DNA of 64,000 nucleotides from Chiua virens (Eukaryota > Basidiomycota > Agaricomycetes > Boletales > Boletaceae). Where the stretch lies: positions 1 to 64,000 of the forward strand of contig JAHNUO010000055.1 in assembly GCA_019787685.1 (NCBI GenBank). Direction: 5' to 3'. Made by a program: the position numbers and the translations under genes. Below the pieces are notes generated by a model that worked only from the letters and a program-made list of their open reading frames with translations, searched no databases and was not told where the DNA came from. This document shows positions 36,391 through 48,317 of the stretch, in pieces (the stretch's first letter is position 1; every line of letters begins with the position of its first letter).

Positions 36391-38514
36391 TCAGGATGAG
36401 CACAGATCATTCCATTCGACTGTGTGAGAAAATCAGTCTCCGCGATGCTATCCAGACCAAGATGTTCACATACCAGGGATCTGTTCCTGGGTCACTTCAT
36501 CCGTTGCTTCTGCCATTACAACGGCAAATCCACTAAGACACATTAAGACACATGTTTATCCTACAGTCATCAGTCGAATGTGGATTGAACGCACTGGTTG
36601 AGATGCCAATCAATATGACTAGATATGAAAATGTGGGTTCACCATACTAATCGATACGACACTTAGGGAAGTCATACCAGTGAAGGAACCAAGGTCCACT
36701 ATTGTCCGTCATAAAGCGGATGGTTACGTTAGAAGGTTCATCATCATATCCGAGTGACACGACGTCGCGTCGAACAGGGTTCACGTAGTTGGTGGTGTTA
36801 CTACCTGCAACCCTCACAACAGAGAATGCGTGCTGTAAAAGTCCTCAATCTAGTGACGAATGAGAATAAGCGAGCCACATACGCCATGCAGATGTATAGG
36901 GTGCTGAAGACATGTGCAAAGTCAGCTTAAACGGGGTCAAACGAATGTGGCACTCACGGGACCACCGGGAATTGAAGTAGGGCTGGGGTTGGGGAAGCTA
37001 ATCTCTATTGTCTTGTTTGGGGGAAGTGAGTATATGCTTCCACTGGGTAACAACTGCGAGGCGTTCATTGCTCCACTGAGAATCTGGAGAAGTACGGGGA
37101 CGGTAGGGTCGCCCCAGGTCACATTGTTGAACATAAAGCGTAACGTCGAAAAGTCGAATCCAGGAACAAGCTGGAAGTTCATGTCAACCTGGTCAATTTC
37201 GGGTGTCCCTGGGGCGGCTGGATTAATGAGTGGGTGAAGACTGCCTTCATCGAACGAGAGTTCGTATGGGCCAGGTTCCGACGTGGGATCCTCCTCCGGT
37301 GCTCCTTCATATCGCAAAATGGCCAGATTTTGATTTCCGTCAAACGTCGAGCCCGCTACGCTGCTCAAAGCGCGGATCCAATAGTTTCCAACGGTCTGGT
37401 TTGCTGTAACAACCACGGAGTAGCGTTGACCAGCAAGGATGGGTATCGAATCGACATCTACGGGTTCCACTTCGTTCCCGTCCACTTCGATTATCGTCAT
37501 GCGGTGACCATCCATGGTGAAGTTGAACCAAGGCAGACAAGACAAGCCAATTACGCGAAAGCGATAGCGTAACCCTTGCTGGACATTGACGACCGCGAGC
37601 GGACTTGATGGACCACCAGAATAACGTCCAAGCCCATTGATCAAAGTAGAATCCACAGGTACTGTTCCGTTGATCTGGGCGAGTAGGGGAGCAAAGGTAT
37701 GATACCTAAGCGCAGGTCAGCCCAAATCTTTTCTTCCATAAGACTTTACTAACCAGTCTGAGAGGGTGATAACCGTAGTGGCTGTTCGGGACCTTTAATG
37801 TGAAGCATGCTCGGAGATATGAATGTACTTACCGTCGTCAACGTCATACAAGTATGCCAGAGGGTCATCCGGATCATAAATGACCAGCGGTCCCCGAAGT
37901 CCATCGCAGTATTGAGTCGCATAATGTGAGTGATACCAGTACGTTCCGGTTTGATCGCCGACATTAAACTGGTATTGAAATGCTACCTGCTGACCAATCG
38001 GGCACTGAGTAACCCAAGAAACGCCGTCAGCCCAATTAGTTTGGCTTTGGAAGATCCCATGCCAATGCTTTTGGAAGTTTATAAGACGCTGGCCACGAAA
38101 CGAAACGACGAATAATTTCTTACGATACTGGTTTCGAGGGCCATGTTATCGTCCGTCAGTTCATTGAGAACTTGAAGAGAAAGTTGGTCATTCTAGAAAG
38201 GCATGAATACATGACATGGATACCATCATATCTCTCACCCTTTGGGCCTGAATCAACGGCCCAGGGAAAACACCATTGACAACAGTTGATCTGACGTATC
38301 AAGCACGTGAGGAATACATTGATAACAGATAACCAACTCCAACTTACGATCGATTATACCCATCTGGCGCAATGTAGGTGTTCGTGATATTGAGTTGGCT
38401 CGTGGGACCGAGCACGTTTGGTGACGTGCCGTTGTCTCTGGCCAAAAGCTTCGGAATCGTTAACGCATCGGAAATGGAGAGTAGGCAAAGCAAAAGTATT
38501 GACAGAAAGAGCAT
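36391..38514 (-). CDS. Laccase C (multicopper oxidase, Phe axial type)
   Basis: Tandem paralogue of laccase B. ATG at 38512-38514 gives a signal peptide ([20 protein letters not shown]). Copper motifs: [33 protein letters not shown] near 36890; and split [19 protein letters not shown] near 36700-36520. The large exon 36937-37656 carries [15 protein letters not shown] and [18 protein letters not shown]. The final exon ends EWNDLCSS, stop 36391-36393. Axial residue Phe, as in B. Intron positions match laccase B. I see no break in the frame, so it should be active. The promoter has a TATA-like CATAAAAGC 62 bases upstream and shares sequence blocks with laccase B. Confidence 0.95.
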
Positions 38515-38575
38515 TCCGAACGTTGACGAGGGAGATCAGGCGAACGAACGCGAGCTCCCTCAGCATGGGTGGGTT

Positions 38576-38584
38576 GCTTTTATG
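38576..38584 (-). promoter_or_regulatory. TATA-like box of laccase C
   Basis: CATAAAAGC on the minus strand, 62 bases before the ATG, the same spacing as in laccase B. Confidence 0.5.
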
Positions 38585-38719
38585 GCGAGAGGTCGTGGAT
38601 TGATAAGGAATGCTCTCGAGCCGTGTTCCGGAGAGCTTCACCTCCACCGACGTGCATTCCAATGCTGTGTCACAAGTGCCAAGCTCATCCTACGCAGAGC
38701 CCGTTCTGTGGAGAACTGG

Positions 38720-39240
38720 TATGGTATCATGAACGGATTGTATAGGGAGGCGATGGTTGGATCTGAAGAATACGATCATTCCTGATTTGACGCCAGAACA
38801 AATTTGTTCGACGTGCAAGATCGAGTAAGCCGAGCGGCGCACCTGCTGACGGGAGACGATACAGGAAGTTAGGCACGATCACAGCGGCCTAACCTTGGTT
38901 TGTATCTCTTTCAATGGGTAGCATCCAAGGTGACGCGTCGCAGTGGTTCAAATTAAGCGAAAGTCACAAATGCTCTTGGAAACATAGCTAAAACCGAGCT
39001 CGCGAGCCTTGCTGACACAGATCTTGCGTGGGTGTGACAATACTATCACCACTGTAGGTCGATCGAAAGGTGAGTTCGAACTTAGAAGCCACCAAACAAT
39101 TTTGGGAAATCAGACTAAGCTTGAAATATTTTCCTGGGAAGGTGGTGGCAAAACGATCACGTTTGTTGGTTGGCTGTGGCAGCCACCTTGTCAGAGAATG
39201 ATGGCCGTGTACGACAGCGCCCGGACCCCAAGTGTGCTGC
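38720..39240. repeat. Laccase C promoter segment repeated upstream of laccase B
   Basis: Partner of the repeat at 32440-32940. The best block, 39161-39220, lies 647-706 bases upstream of the laccase C ATG, against 628-687 bases for laccase B. The duplication that made the pair therefore included at least 0.7 kb of upstream DNA. Confidence 0.75.
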
Positions 39241-39674
39241 GGAACTTACGAACTTACGTCTGGAAGCAGTGATGTAGCCCGCAGGTCAATATTTGGTGAC
39301 AAGTACAACGTGCCCAAACTATGCAATCCGACGGCTCCGAAGCAAGTATTTTCAGAAAGAAGTGGCGCTCTGGGCAGCCAGTGATTCGAACCGTCGGACG
39401 CGAAAGGGAGCCCGCCAACCTAAATCATTCCCGTTGATTAAGGGCCATGCCCTGCCAAGGGATAGGTGTCAGCGACCGGGCAAACGAGAGGACCCCGTGG
39501 AATGCTGGTTTCCCCTAACCTAGCACTAAGTAAGTATGCTTTGAGAATAGAAGAATGTAGTTCTGATCATACTCACTAACATTGTGGGAATAATTTAGGG
39601 TTCAAATCGCTGAGTTGCCGTGATCTTCGTGAACAAACATCACCAATTAATCTGCAGTGCATCATAATGTGGTA

Positions 39675-39900
39675 CCTGGAGGAAGCTTCACGATGGGCGC
39701 GTACACGTTGGTTCGTAGGTGCAATGATTCATTGAATACTCATTACATAGGGTTCGTCAATTCAAGCCTTTACACAGGCGACATCGACTATCAAAATCTT
39801 GTAGGTACACCGCGACATTGGACACTCCCTCTCACTCGTAAGCACTTTCCCGTTTCGTAGACGCGCAACAACAATAGACCGGGGAACACATGTACTAGAC
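39675..39900 (+). pseudogene. Remnant of an A1-family aspartic peptidase
   Basis: Plus-strand codons read GGSFTMG at about 39678-39698. After a probable decayed intron come GFVNSSLYTGDIDYQNL and GTPRHWTLPLT (39751-39837), very like the inter-domain region of secreted fungal pepsin-type proteases. Further on, TTIDRGTH (about 39870-39890) takes the place of the second active-site motif, normally DTG. No flanking exons for the rest of a protease could be found, and no splice choice joins the two readable blocks in phase. It is a relic of a secreted protease gene. Confidence 0.6.
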
Positions 39901-42312
39901 GGAGACAAATCGGTGCAAGTGCAAGAGAAGACACTCAGTGAGCGCGTTCACTGCCTCATTTCCGTAAAACCCTTGAATCGTACGTCACCAATGACTCGCC
40001 ATGCTGTTTCAAGCCTTCAAGAATCGAAGGCGAGTAAGTACATATTCGTCGGCCGGCGCCGGTACCTCAGGTGCTGCGGTATTGATAGGAGTTTGATGCC
40101 AAAAAACCCCACCCTCTAAGTGTTGGAATTATTACACACTAACATGAACAAACTATAGTACTGCAAACCGAGAACCTGCCAACTTGGTTTTTGACGCTCG
40201 GTTTTTGACAGGACACTGGACTCGGAAAACAACCTATTCCACAATTTGTTCATATTATTCGAAGGTTATGACGCATCGTGATTCGACGTGAAGTCGCCAA
40301 TCATTGAACAAGGTGGGAAATCGAGACTCGGTGTAATATTGACCCAAATTTTCCCGTGACTAGGCCGTGAGCGTGACGAGCTATTTCTATAGGATGATTT
40401 CAGAACCTAACTTTCGTGCCGTCTTTGCAGATATCGTGAACAGTCAATTCAGGGTTGCGGGCATCGGTACCCGACCTGAGCTCGCCTGATGATCTAAGAT
40501 TGTTGCGCATCCGCATCTGGTAAAGTTACTCCAATATGACTATGATCCCCCGTCCCACTGGGAGGCAACCGAACATTGGCGATAGGGGGGATGAGTACAA
40601 TCACTGAACTGGATACTCAAGTCTTCCCGGTGGTGAATTGAAATTATACCCACAGAAGAGCAAAGAGGCGCCAAATCATGTTCTTTGACAACTTGACGTG
40701 GCACTAAGGCTGTCATCCGAGTCGAAGCCATCGTGCCTGTTGTCAATAGCATCATCATCAATACCTGGCCTCCAATTTTAGACATACCAGGATGTCAAGG
40801 TGAGTCTGATAGTCAATGTCTAGAATTCTAAAACCCTCGGTACCCCCAATCTCACCTTCCGTGACTTTCCTAAACCTTACTTGAGGGTCGGATCTGCCGA
40901 CTTGGCGCCACAGAGAATTAGTATTATTAGTAAAGACAGCAGCCAAACGAACTAAAAAGACGAACGTGGACCTCAACCCTTTCCCTTCCCCCAATCGCAG
41001 CTCCATAAGTGGAGTGGGTGCCACATCAATTCCGCTGGGGCCCGGATCCCAGTAGTTCGATCAGGCGGCCTCCATTGGAGTTGAAAGCGTAAGCGTGGTA
41101 CGGAGACCGGAAGTATTTTCGGTGCAGATTTGAATACCGGGCCGCGTGTCCGCTGACAACATTGACAGGTAGATGCCCCGGACCTCACCCAGCACACATG
41201 ACGGGGCTCAGTATAGCATGTAGGTTAAAGTTCATTCACTTCGTGAGTATTTTGCTGTTCCTTGGCCTTCGATCACGACAAACATCAGACCAGAACACCC
41301 TCTCCGTATTCGGCGGTACTTGAGGCGATTTCTTGGAAAGGACTGCCGAAATGTTGCCTACACGACCGAGGTGCGACAGAGACGGCTCGGTAGATCTCGA
41401 TTGCCTGCGTCGGCAGTTGATCATGAGGCGACGACAGCCTTGAGGTGGTAAGTAGTCTATCAGAATTTTGGAAGCATGAAAACGCCACCGTCAGACGGAC
41501 AAACCCCGAGGCCTGCAGTGCGGCATAACCACCATCACTCAGACTGGCAACCCGGAGTCGAAACGCCACCGGGCCGATATTTTTTAGAGAAATGATTTAT
41601 GTTGTGTAGCAACTCACAAGTCCTAGTGACCTAGTAATTGTAATACACTGGGCGAAAAATCCTCTTACGCAACACGGCTTAGTCTAGCGCCCTTGTCCTC
41701 TTGAAGCCTGAGGGTCGGGGACCTTGGATTAGGGACTAGAGGGTGGGGGGTAATACGGTGGAAACTCAGTTCCGGTTGGAGGAACGGTCTGATGAGAATG
41801 AGCGTGCGGAACTAGAGTTCGCGTCATTTCAATAGTTGATATTTCGCCGATAGGGCGAGGTTGCTGGGGTAACAGGTACCCGTACCCGGCCGTTGTTGGG
41901 TGTAGTGGGGCCCGTCGCTAGCAAGTTGGGCAGCAGACGTCTTCATTTCCTCTCTCAGTAGCTATTGTGAGGACCGAAGAGGATGATTAAGGGTCTCGGA
42001 AGGGGCATCTGGTAGCTACTAGCTAGTGTGCAAGCGTTCGATGCACATCCTGTAACATCGGACCACTGCAAGACACCAGAGCGCCACAGCATATGGAGCA
42101 TACCGGAACACCTACGATCACGTACGTCCGATTTCAAAATGAACACCCGACGGCACAACTGTTCAAACCTTACGCACAATTCACTGGTACAATTTCCTGG
42201 TGAACAAGTCACTTAACCTACTTCTCAACTCCAGGATACAAGGTCCTCGTTTGTGTGTAGGGAGAAAAGATGGCAAGTCCGAGTCGGACTCGAAACTTTG
42301 GTGGCGGTAAAC
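39901..42312. other. Gene-poor interval, nothing recognised
   Basis: About 2.4 kb beyond the protease remnant. Open frames are short, on both strands, and show no domain. It includes a G-rich stretch (gagggtggggggt) near 41735. It could contain decayed mobile DNA that I cannot identify by eye. Confidence 0.4.
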
Positions 42313-44591
42313 TTACAATGTGTACCTGAACAGGGGACTGTCGTCTCCCATGTCCCTGAATTCATGCTTGTTTTCAGCAGTGATGCCACATTCGCGACAC
42401 ACCCTCTCCTTCCGTTTGTTGAGCCTGTTGTAGTCCCACATCGCGAATGAGCTAAACAGGATTCTAAACAGAGTCATCAGTGGACGCGCCAGACGATTTG
42501 ACAGGACACAGCAATTACGCACGTCAAGCTCAAGAAACCTATCATCGTTCCGTGGCCAACTTGGAACCGCGGTGGATCAAAGTAAATAAAAGACGAACAT
42601 ACCCTGCAGTCACACATACCCAAGGTCAGAAAATATGCTGGGAAACAAGAAACTACGATTCACCCTCCTAGATTCGCAAACCCGATGACGGTAGCAAGGG
42701 CGACACCGCGCTTGATGTCTCCTCCAGCGTTTGAGCCCGCCCATGCGAGGTCAGAAGGAACAGCTGAAAAAACACCGATTGCGGCGAGGATTGCACCCGC
42801 GTACGATGCAGCAGGGTCCGATTGCGTATAAAGGACAGTGAATCCCACCAGGGCTACGAGAGCTCCAGCAATCACGTATGGTCCGCGAAGTTGGTGTCTG
42901 TCTGAATAGATCCCGCAAATGATCATGGATATGCAGCTTGCGGCAAAGGGGGGGACGGAGAGGAGCTGAGCTTGAGCAGCAGAGAAACCAAGTTCGTGAA
43001 TGATAGTTGGCATAAAAAGCGCCAACGAAAATGTGGGGATGAGGATGCTAGCACATACTACCAGCGTCAGAAAGTCACCCAGGTGTCAGAATCATGCAGC
43101 CCACCACGCACCCCATGTTGATGACGAATTGAAGGTAAGTTTTATAGTCTTTGAGGGCCTGAAGTGCAAATCGAAGCTCGAAATGTGTAGCAAGACTGTT
43201 CGAATCGCTCTTAAGCAATTCAATATGATAGTAACTCTCATTCTCGGTCAAAAACGACGCTGTGTCCGGGTACTGCCAATGAGAAAAAGTGAGTGGTGAT
43301 CGTAGACTTGCCAGTGATCAGGGGGTATACGGACATCGTACATGTAGAAGAGAGCTACAAGCGCCAGGAGCACTGTAACTGTCAACGCACATCAAGTCAT
43401 CGCTATCTCGGAGTGAGTGGTGGCTTACCGATGCCCTCCAGGCAGAACTAATAATGATAGGTGAGGTATACTCAGGACATCCCTGAGATGACTTACGATC
43501 CATTGCCAACCGCGGAGACCACCGATCCTGTGGGACAATTCAGGCTACAGAAAAAAGATCCAAAAAAGAGTATACCCTTCCATCATCTCTATGCCATAAC
43601 TTTTCGTAACGTGAGCGTACATACCCAGAAGTTCAGGAAAGCAGACTCACGCCAAAAGGCCACCGAAAGCACCAGCCATACTTGCAGCGGAGAGCCATAC
43701 CGCAATCCGCTTCGCCCGCTCGGCACGCGGATACCACAACGAGATGTAGTATATCACACCCGGGAATAACCCGGCTTCCGCCAAACCGAGAAAAGCTCGG
43801 ACACTGCCATGTACGCGTCGGGAACCAGCGTCAATGAATGCAAGTGTGTCATCAAGAAATTCAAACTCTTACATAACGAGTCCTTGGAAGGTGTTCACGA
43901 GGCACGTCAAGGTCGTAATTACACCCCAAGCAAGCATGGTCATGGGTACTGTTGCATCAAAATTCCGAATCAGCACCGGATCAACTTGCAATACAAAATA
44001 CTGTACTCCATCTAGACGGACGGAAGAGCTTCAGGATAATGTTTCTGTGAGTGTCGATCGATCCGTATGTATGTCAGATAATTGTATCTCGCTTCCACTC
44101 ACGATGGAATCTGTGCGAAACAGTATGGAATCTGGACAAGAGTTAGTCCTACCTCGTCATATATTAAAAAGAAGTCGGCCCGCACAAAAAATACTGCAGC
44201 AGCAATGTTATATCTCAGACCAACAAGGTGCAGATCCTTCGACATGCCCGCGACCTTGGCATTCCCTAAATGCTTGTAGTAAGCGATGTGCACGGACTCG
44301 TGTAGTTTATTGGTAGCCAGGCTCACCGATGCTCGCGCGGTCTCTGAAGACATTGGCTGATCAATACAAAGAAAACGGAGAATGCAGTCTGAGTGCGACT
44401 CACAAAAATGACAGAAAGTACAACGACCATAAAAGGGGAAAGAGATGCCAGTCTATTTTTCTTAGTAACTTGGCATGGTCCTTGGTGCTCATCGTGACAT
44501 CCAGTACCTCGATGGCGCCATATTTCTTATCATCTGTGTTTATACTGCCTTGAACCGACGGCGTATCAGACTGAGATGATGATTGGGCCAT
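42313..44591 (-). CDS. MFS transporter, anion:cation symporter (Dal5-like) family
   Basis: Proton-coupled uptake permease of the plasma membrane. Relatives carry allantoate, nicotinate, pantothenate or similar organic anions; the substrate here is unknown. ATG 44589-44591 starts a hydrophilic N-terminus followed by KIDWHLFPLLWSLYFLSFL and the family hallmark DRTNIGNAKVAGM. Membrane segments recur, e.g. SYAGAILAAIGVFSAVPSDLAW, and IICGIYSDRHQLRGPYVIAG carries the loop motif of the second half. The typical cytosolic tail WDYNRLNKRKE...FRDMGDDSPLFRYTL ends at 42313. About ten introns are needed and not all edges were fixed, but conserved blocks appear in order without stops. A working gene is likely. 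Confidence 0.87.
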
Positions 44592-45364
44592 CAGAACGAA
44601 GGTCTAGTTGGGGTGCTACTGAATGGTTAAATGCGAACGATGAGTGGGATTTGATACCTCGATACATACCTCACTCCACGACTCTTCCTAAATACGCTGT
44701 GTGATCACCGGATAGAAATAACCGACTTTGCGCTGTTCGCGGGGTTTACCAGAGAGCAGTTCGGACAAGCCGGACCTTGCGTTGAATTCCTTACCATCGT
44801 CATGATTCTCCTCCAATTAAGCAACGTCACCTTGCAGTATCATCTCTTTGTCGTAACCGAGACATTTACTCACGACTCGTCACGGTGGAGGCGACCCGAC
44901 TCGCCTGAGTTGAGCTCGGATGTAGGCGTGCGTGTGACGTCCACTACTTACAGGCATTATCAAGATCTCCCAAGTCCGACTTCCGCGCCGGAAGCATTTC
45001 CCGACTCAGAGTTTCTTCCCTTGTCTCGTCATCGGACAAGATGATACAGAAGTTGAACTTACCCAACGGTCTGCAACTTTCTATGTGTAATTTTTTTCTC
45101 ACTATGATGACTCAGTACTCAGCGCTCAGCACTCATTGATGCGTCATTCCGCGTTTTTGGCCGACCACCCGGTGCTGACTAGCCTGCGTAGGACTCCCGG
45201 ATCCTATAACTTCCATACGGGTTTTCTGCCTATCACTGGCAGAAATCGCTTGAAGCTTGACATAGACACTTGGTACCTGCCAGCGAGACGCCGCTTTACA
45301 TCCTGACGACAGACAAAAACGGCCGCGGTCGCTGTCGCCAGCGTCAGTGCCATCTTGCAAGCCG
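44592..45364. other. Intergenic, between two transporter loci
   Basis: About 0.8 kb with no domain-bearing frame. It is the promoter side of the symporter gene and the 3' side of the decayed transporter. Confidence 0.4.
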
Positions 45365-46640
45365 TCATGATATGGTTTTAGAAAAGTAAAAAGAACGCGA
45401 CACGATGCACACCGGCACACAAAACGCAAACCCAGCCCACAGAATGAACGAAATGAAGCTCCACTGAAGACCATACTGGAACGCATTCCGAACGGCAGGA
45501 GGTAAATTGTTCAATCCGCCCACCGACTCGATGAGTCGGTTTGCGTTTGTGGAAGTGGCGTCGGTGGCATCAGAACCCGTCAATTGGCCAGATGCAATGA
45601 CGTGTTTGAGGTATTGCTCTACTTTGGCGTTCATCATCATCATGGTGCTGCATTGGGCGAGGCCGACCGTTCCGCCCAACGATCGGTCAGCGAGTTCATC
45701 CAAAGGGAGAACAGGTCCCAAGGCTTACAAAATTATTCATTGAGCTCACGACTGCAACGTGTCTACTCGACAACGAGAAGCGGGCCTGAATTGCAAGTGG
45801 CCCAGTCGTCAAGCCCACACCAGATCCTGCAAACACAAAGAAGCTGGAAGACTTGCGCGACTTGGCCCTGTTTATTACTACTCATCGCTCATTCTATTAA
45901 ACCAAGAGAAACGGGAAGAATCAAGGAACCCAAGACAACAGGATATTTTGGCTAAAATTCGTCAAGCGGAGAAAACCAGGGCCGCATATAAACCTACTAC
46001 CTGGCGAAGCTTGGAAACTAGTAGGATGGAAATGAGTGCTCCCGTTCCAATGCCAGAAGCAAAGTGGACCAATGATGGACACTACGCATATCGGGAGCCT
46101 AGTAGGGGTGTCGACGTCAGCATAGAAATAGACAATAGAAAACGACACACATGATGACAAAAACCTAGCGGAACAAGACAGCTACGAACCAACGCCCCGA
46201 TGGCATAACTGACGGCACACAGAAGGAATAAGATCAACGTTTGCCAATTATCATCATCAAGCGATCTCGAATCCCAGAGAATCGTCCTAACGATCTTAAA
46301 GAATCATCAATCTGGTCTCGGGCACGAACGTTTAAATAGACTTACTGTCAAGAGGCCAGCAGCGCCAACTGGGGCAACGCCTCTACCACACAACTTATGG
46401 CCATGCTAACGGCACCCGTGATTATAGCGCTACCAATGAGGAAGAATACCAGAGATAATTGCAACGCAGAATGGCGTTCAAATACATCTGCAAACGAAGC
46501 AAAAAGAAGTAGGAACACAGTGGAGGATAATAGATACGCTGTTCCGATATAACTATGCTGAGCATGAACAAGACATTCGAATCAAAGGAGATATAGGACT
46601 TTTGTGAGCTGAGTGCATCGAAGGTAGACTGAATGAAAGC
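45365..46640 (-). pseudogene. Decayed drug-type MFS transporter
   Basis: Reading down the minus strand, 46575-46385 gives IGTAYLLSSTVFLLLFASF, ADVFERHSALQ, then FFLIGSAIITGAVSMA. These are helices 2-3 of a DHA-type exporter, with the normal G-x-LaD-x-x-GRK loop degraded. At about 46390 the frame must shift by one base to read RGVAPVGAAGLLT, the next conserved helix, showing an indel. The C-terminal exon 45721-45370 reads GLAQCSTMMMMNAKVEQYLK and FQYGLQWSFISFILWAGFAF, typical of the end of such proteins. The middle (46360-45730) has no continuous frame. I therefore call it a pseudogene; a very intron-rich living gene is unlikely because of the mid-exon frameshift. Confidence 0.7.
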
Positions 46641-46804
46641 TCAAAGAACGACGTATATCGTGGCAGCTAGAACATACCGCTGTGCGAGATTGTGCAGTGG
46701 CAACGACTGGCGGGATTTATGTAAGAGTCCGCGTCAATACTAAGCACTGGCTAAGCGGACGGCTTACTTGTATAATTTAGGGTCTTGAGGGGGCTGGGAG
46801 CAGA

Positions 46805-47051
46805 AGCGCCGCCAACAACCTTAGCTTGAACCAGACTGTTGATTTTGCAGGGTGAGAGGTTTCTGGTTGCGGCGTCTTTCCCTAGACGACCTCCTTGCCT
46901 TCTGTGGTGGAGTCGTCTGTGGGGCCTAGAAAGACGTTATCTATGACCAACATCATAAAACCGAGGTGGATTACTTGCCTGGGACTGGTTGGTTGCCTGC
47001 TGCTTCGCTTTCCTTTTTTTCCTGATGAGACGGGCGAGTAAAAACCACATG
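46805..47051 (-). CDS. Possible small basic protein (about 58 residues)
   Basis: ATG at 47049-47051 opens a frame reading MWFLLARLIRKKRKAKQQ and on to a CAG followed by GCAAGT. Taken as a GC-AG intron of about 54 bases, this joins a second exon reading PQKARRSSRERRRNQKPL and ending with a stop near 46830. The product has a hydrophobic N-terminus and a strongly basic, Gln-rich remainder. Using GT two bases further on gives a different, acidic tail. The family is unknown and chance is possible. Confidence 0.3.
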
Positions 47052-47303
47052 TTGGGAGTCTTCAGCGAGGGATAAAAGCGAATCCTGCTATTTGAAACAT
47101 GGTAGAGGGGCTAGCTTTCCTCACGACTCCTCTTCTTGAGGAGCTACGACTGCCGATCTGACTCACGTGAACACGGGTGATCATGCGAGAGCGTGGCTTG
47201 ACAGCAGCAATAATACTATACCGCTCCATGATGTATAAGTTCGTAGTAAACGATGGTACTAAAGCTAAGACCGACTTGGGACTACAGTGCCTTATTCCCA
47301 CGT

Positions 47304-48070
<767 letters not shown>

Positions 48071-48317
48071 GGCAGACGAGGCGGTGCGGAACAAGAACTC
48101 GCGCGAGATGATAACAGGAGAATCGTTTCAGTAACTCAGGGCTACCGCTATGAGTATCGCTATCATTAGAACAGTTGTTCCAAACCCGCACAGAAAGTGT
48201 AATACACAATAGGCAGCACTAGAAATCCAACAGTATCCACTCGTGTCCGCGCCCGAATGGTAAAGGGTATCCAATCGTCCAATATCTATCGTTGCAAGCC
48301 TCACGCCAATATCAATC

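Noticed and set aside
39370..39460. tRNA-like element: GGTTCGAATC on the minus strand resembles a B box.
   Set aside because: The T-stem arms do not pair and no matching acceptor stem or A box could be found.
40540..41569. Several short minus-strand frames as a possible spliced gene.
   Set aside because: No conserved block in any frame and no consistent splice phases.
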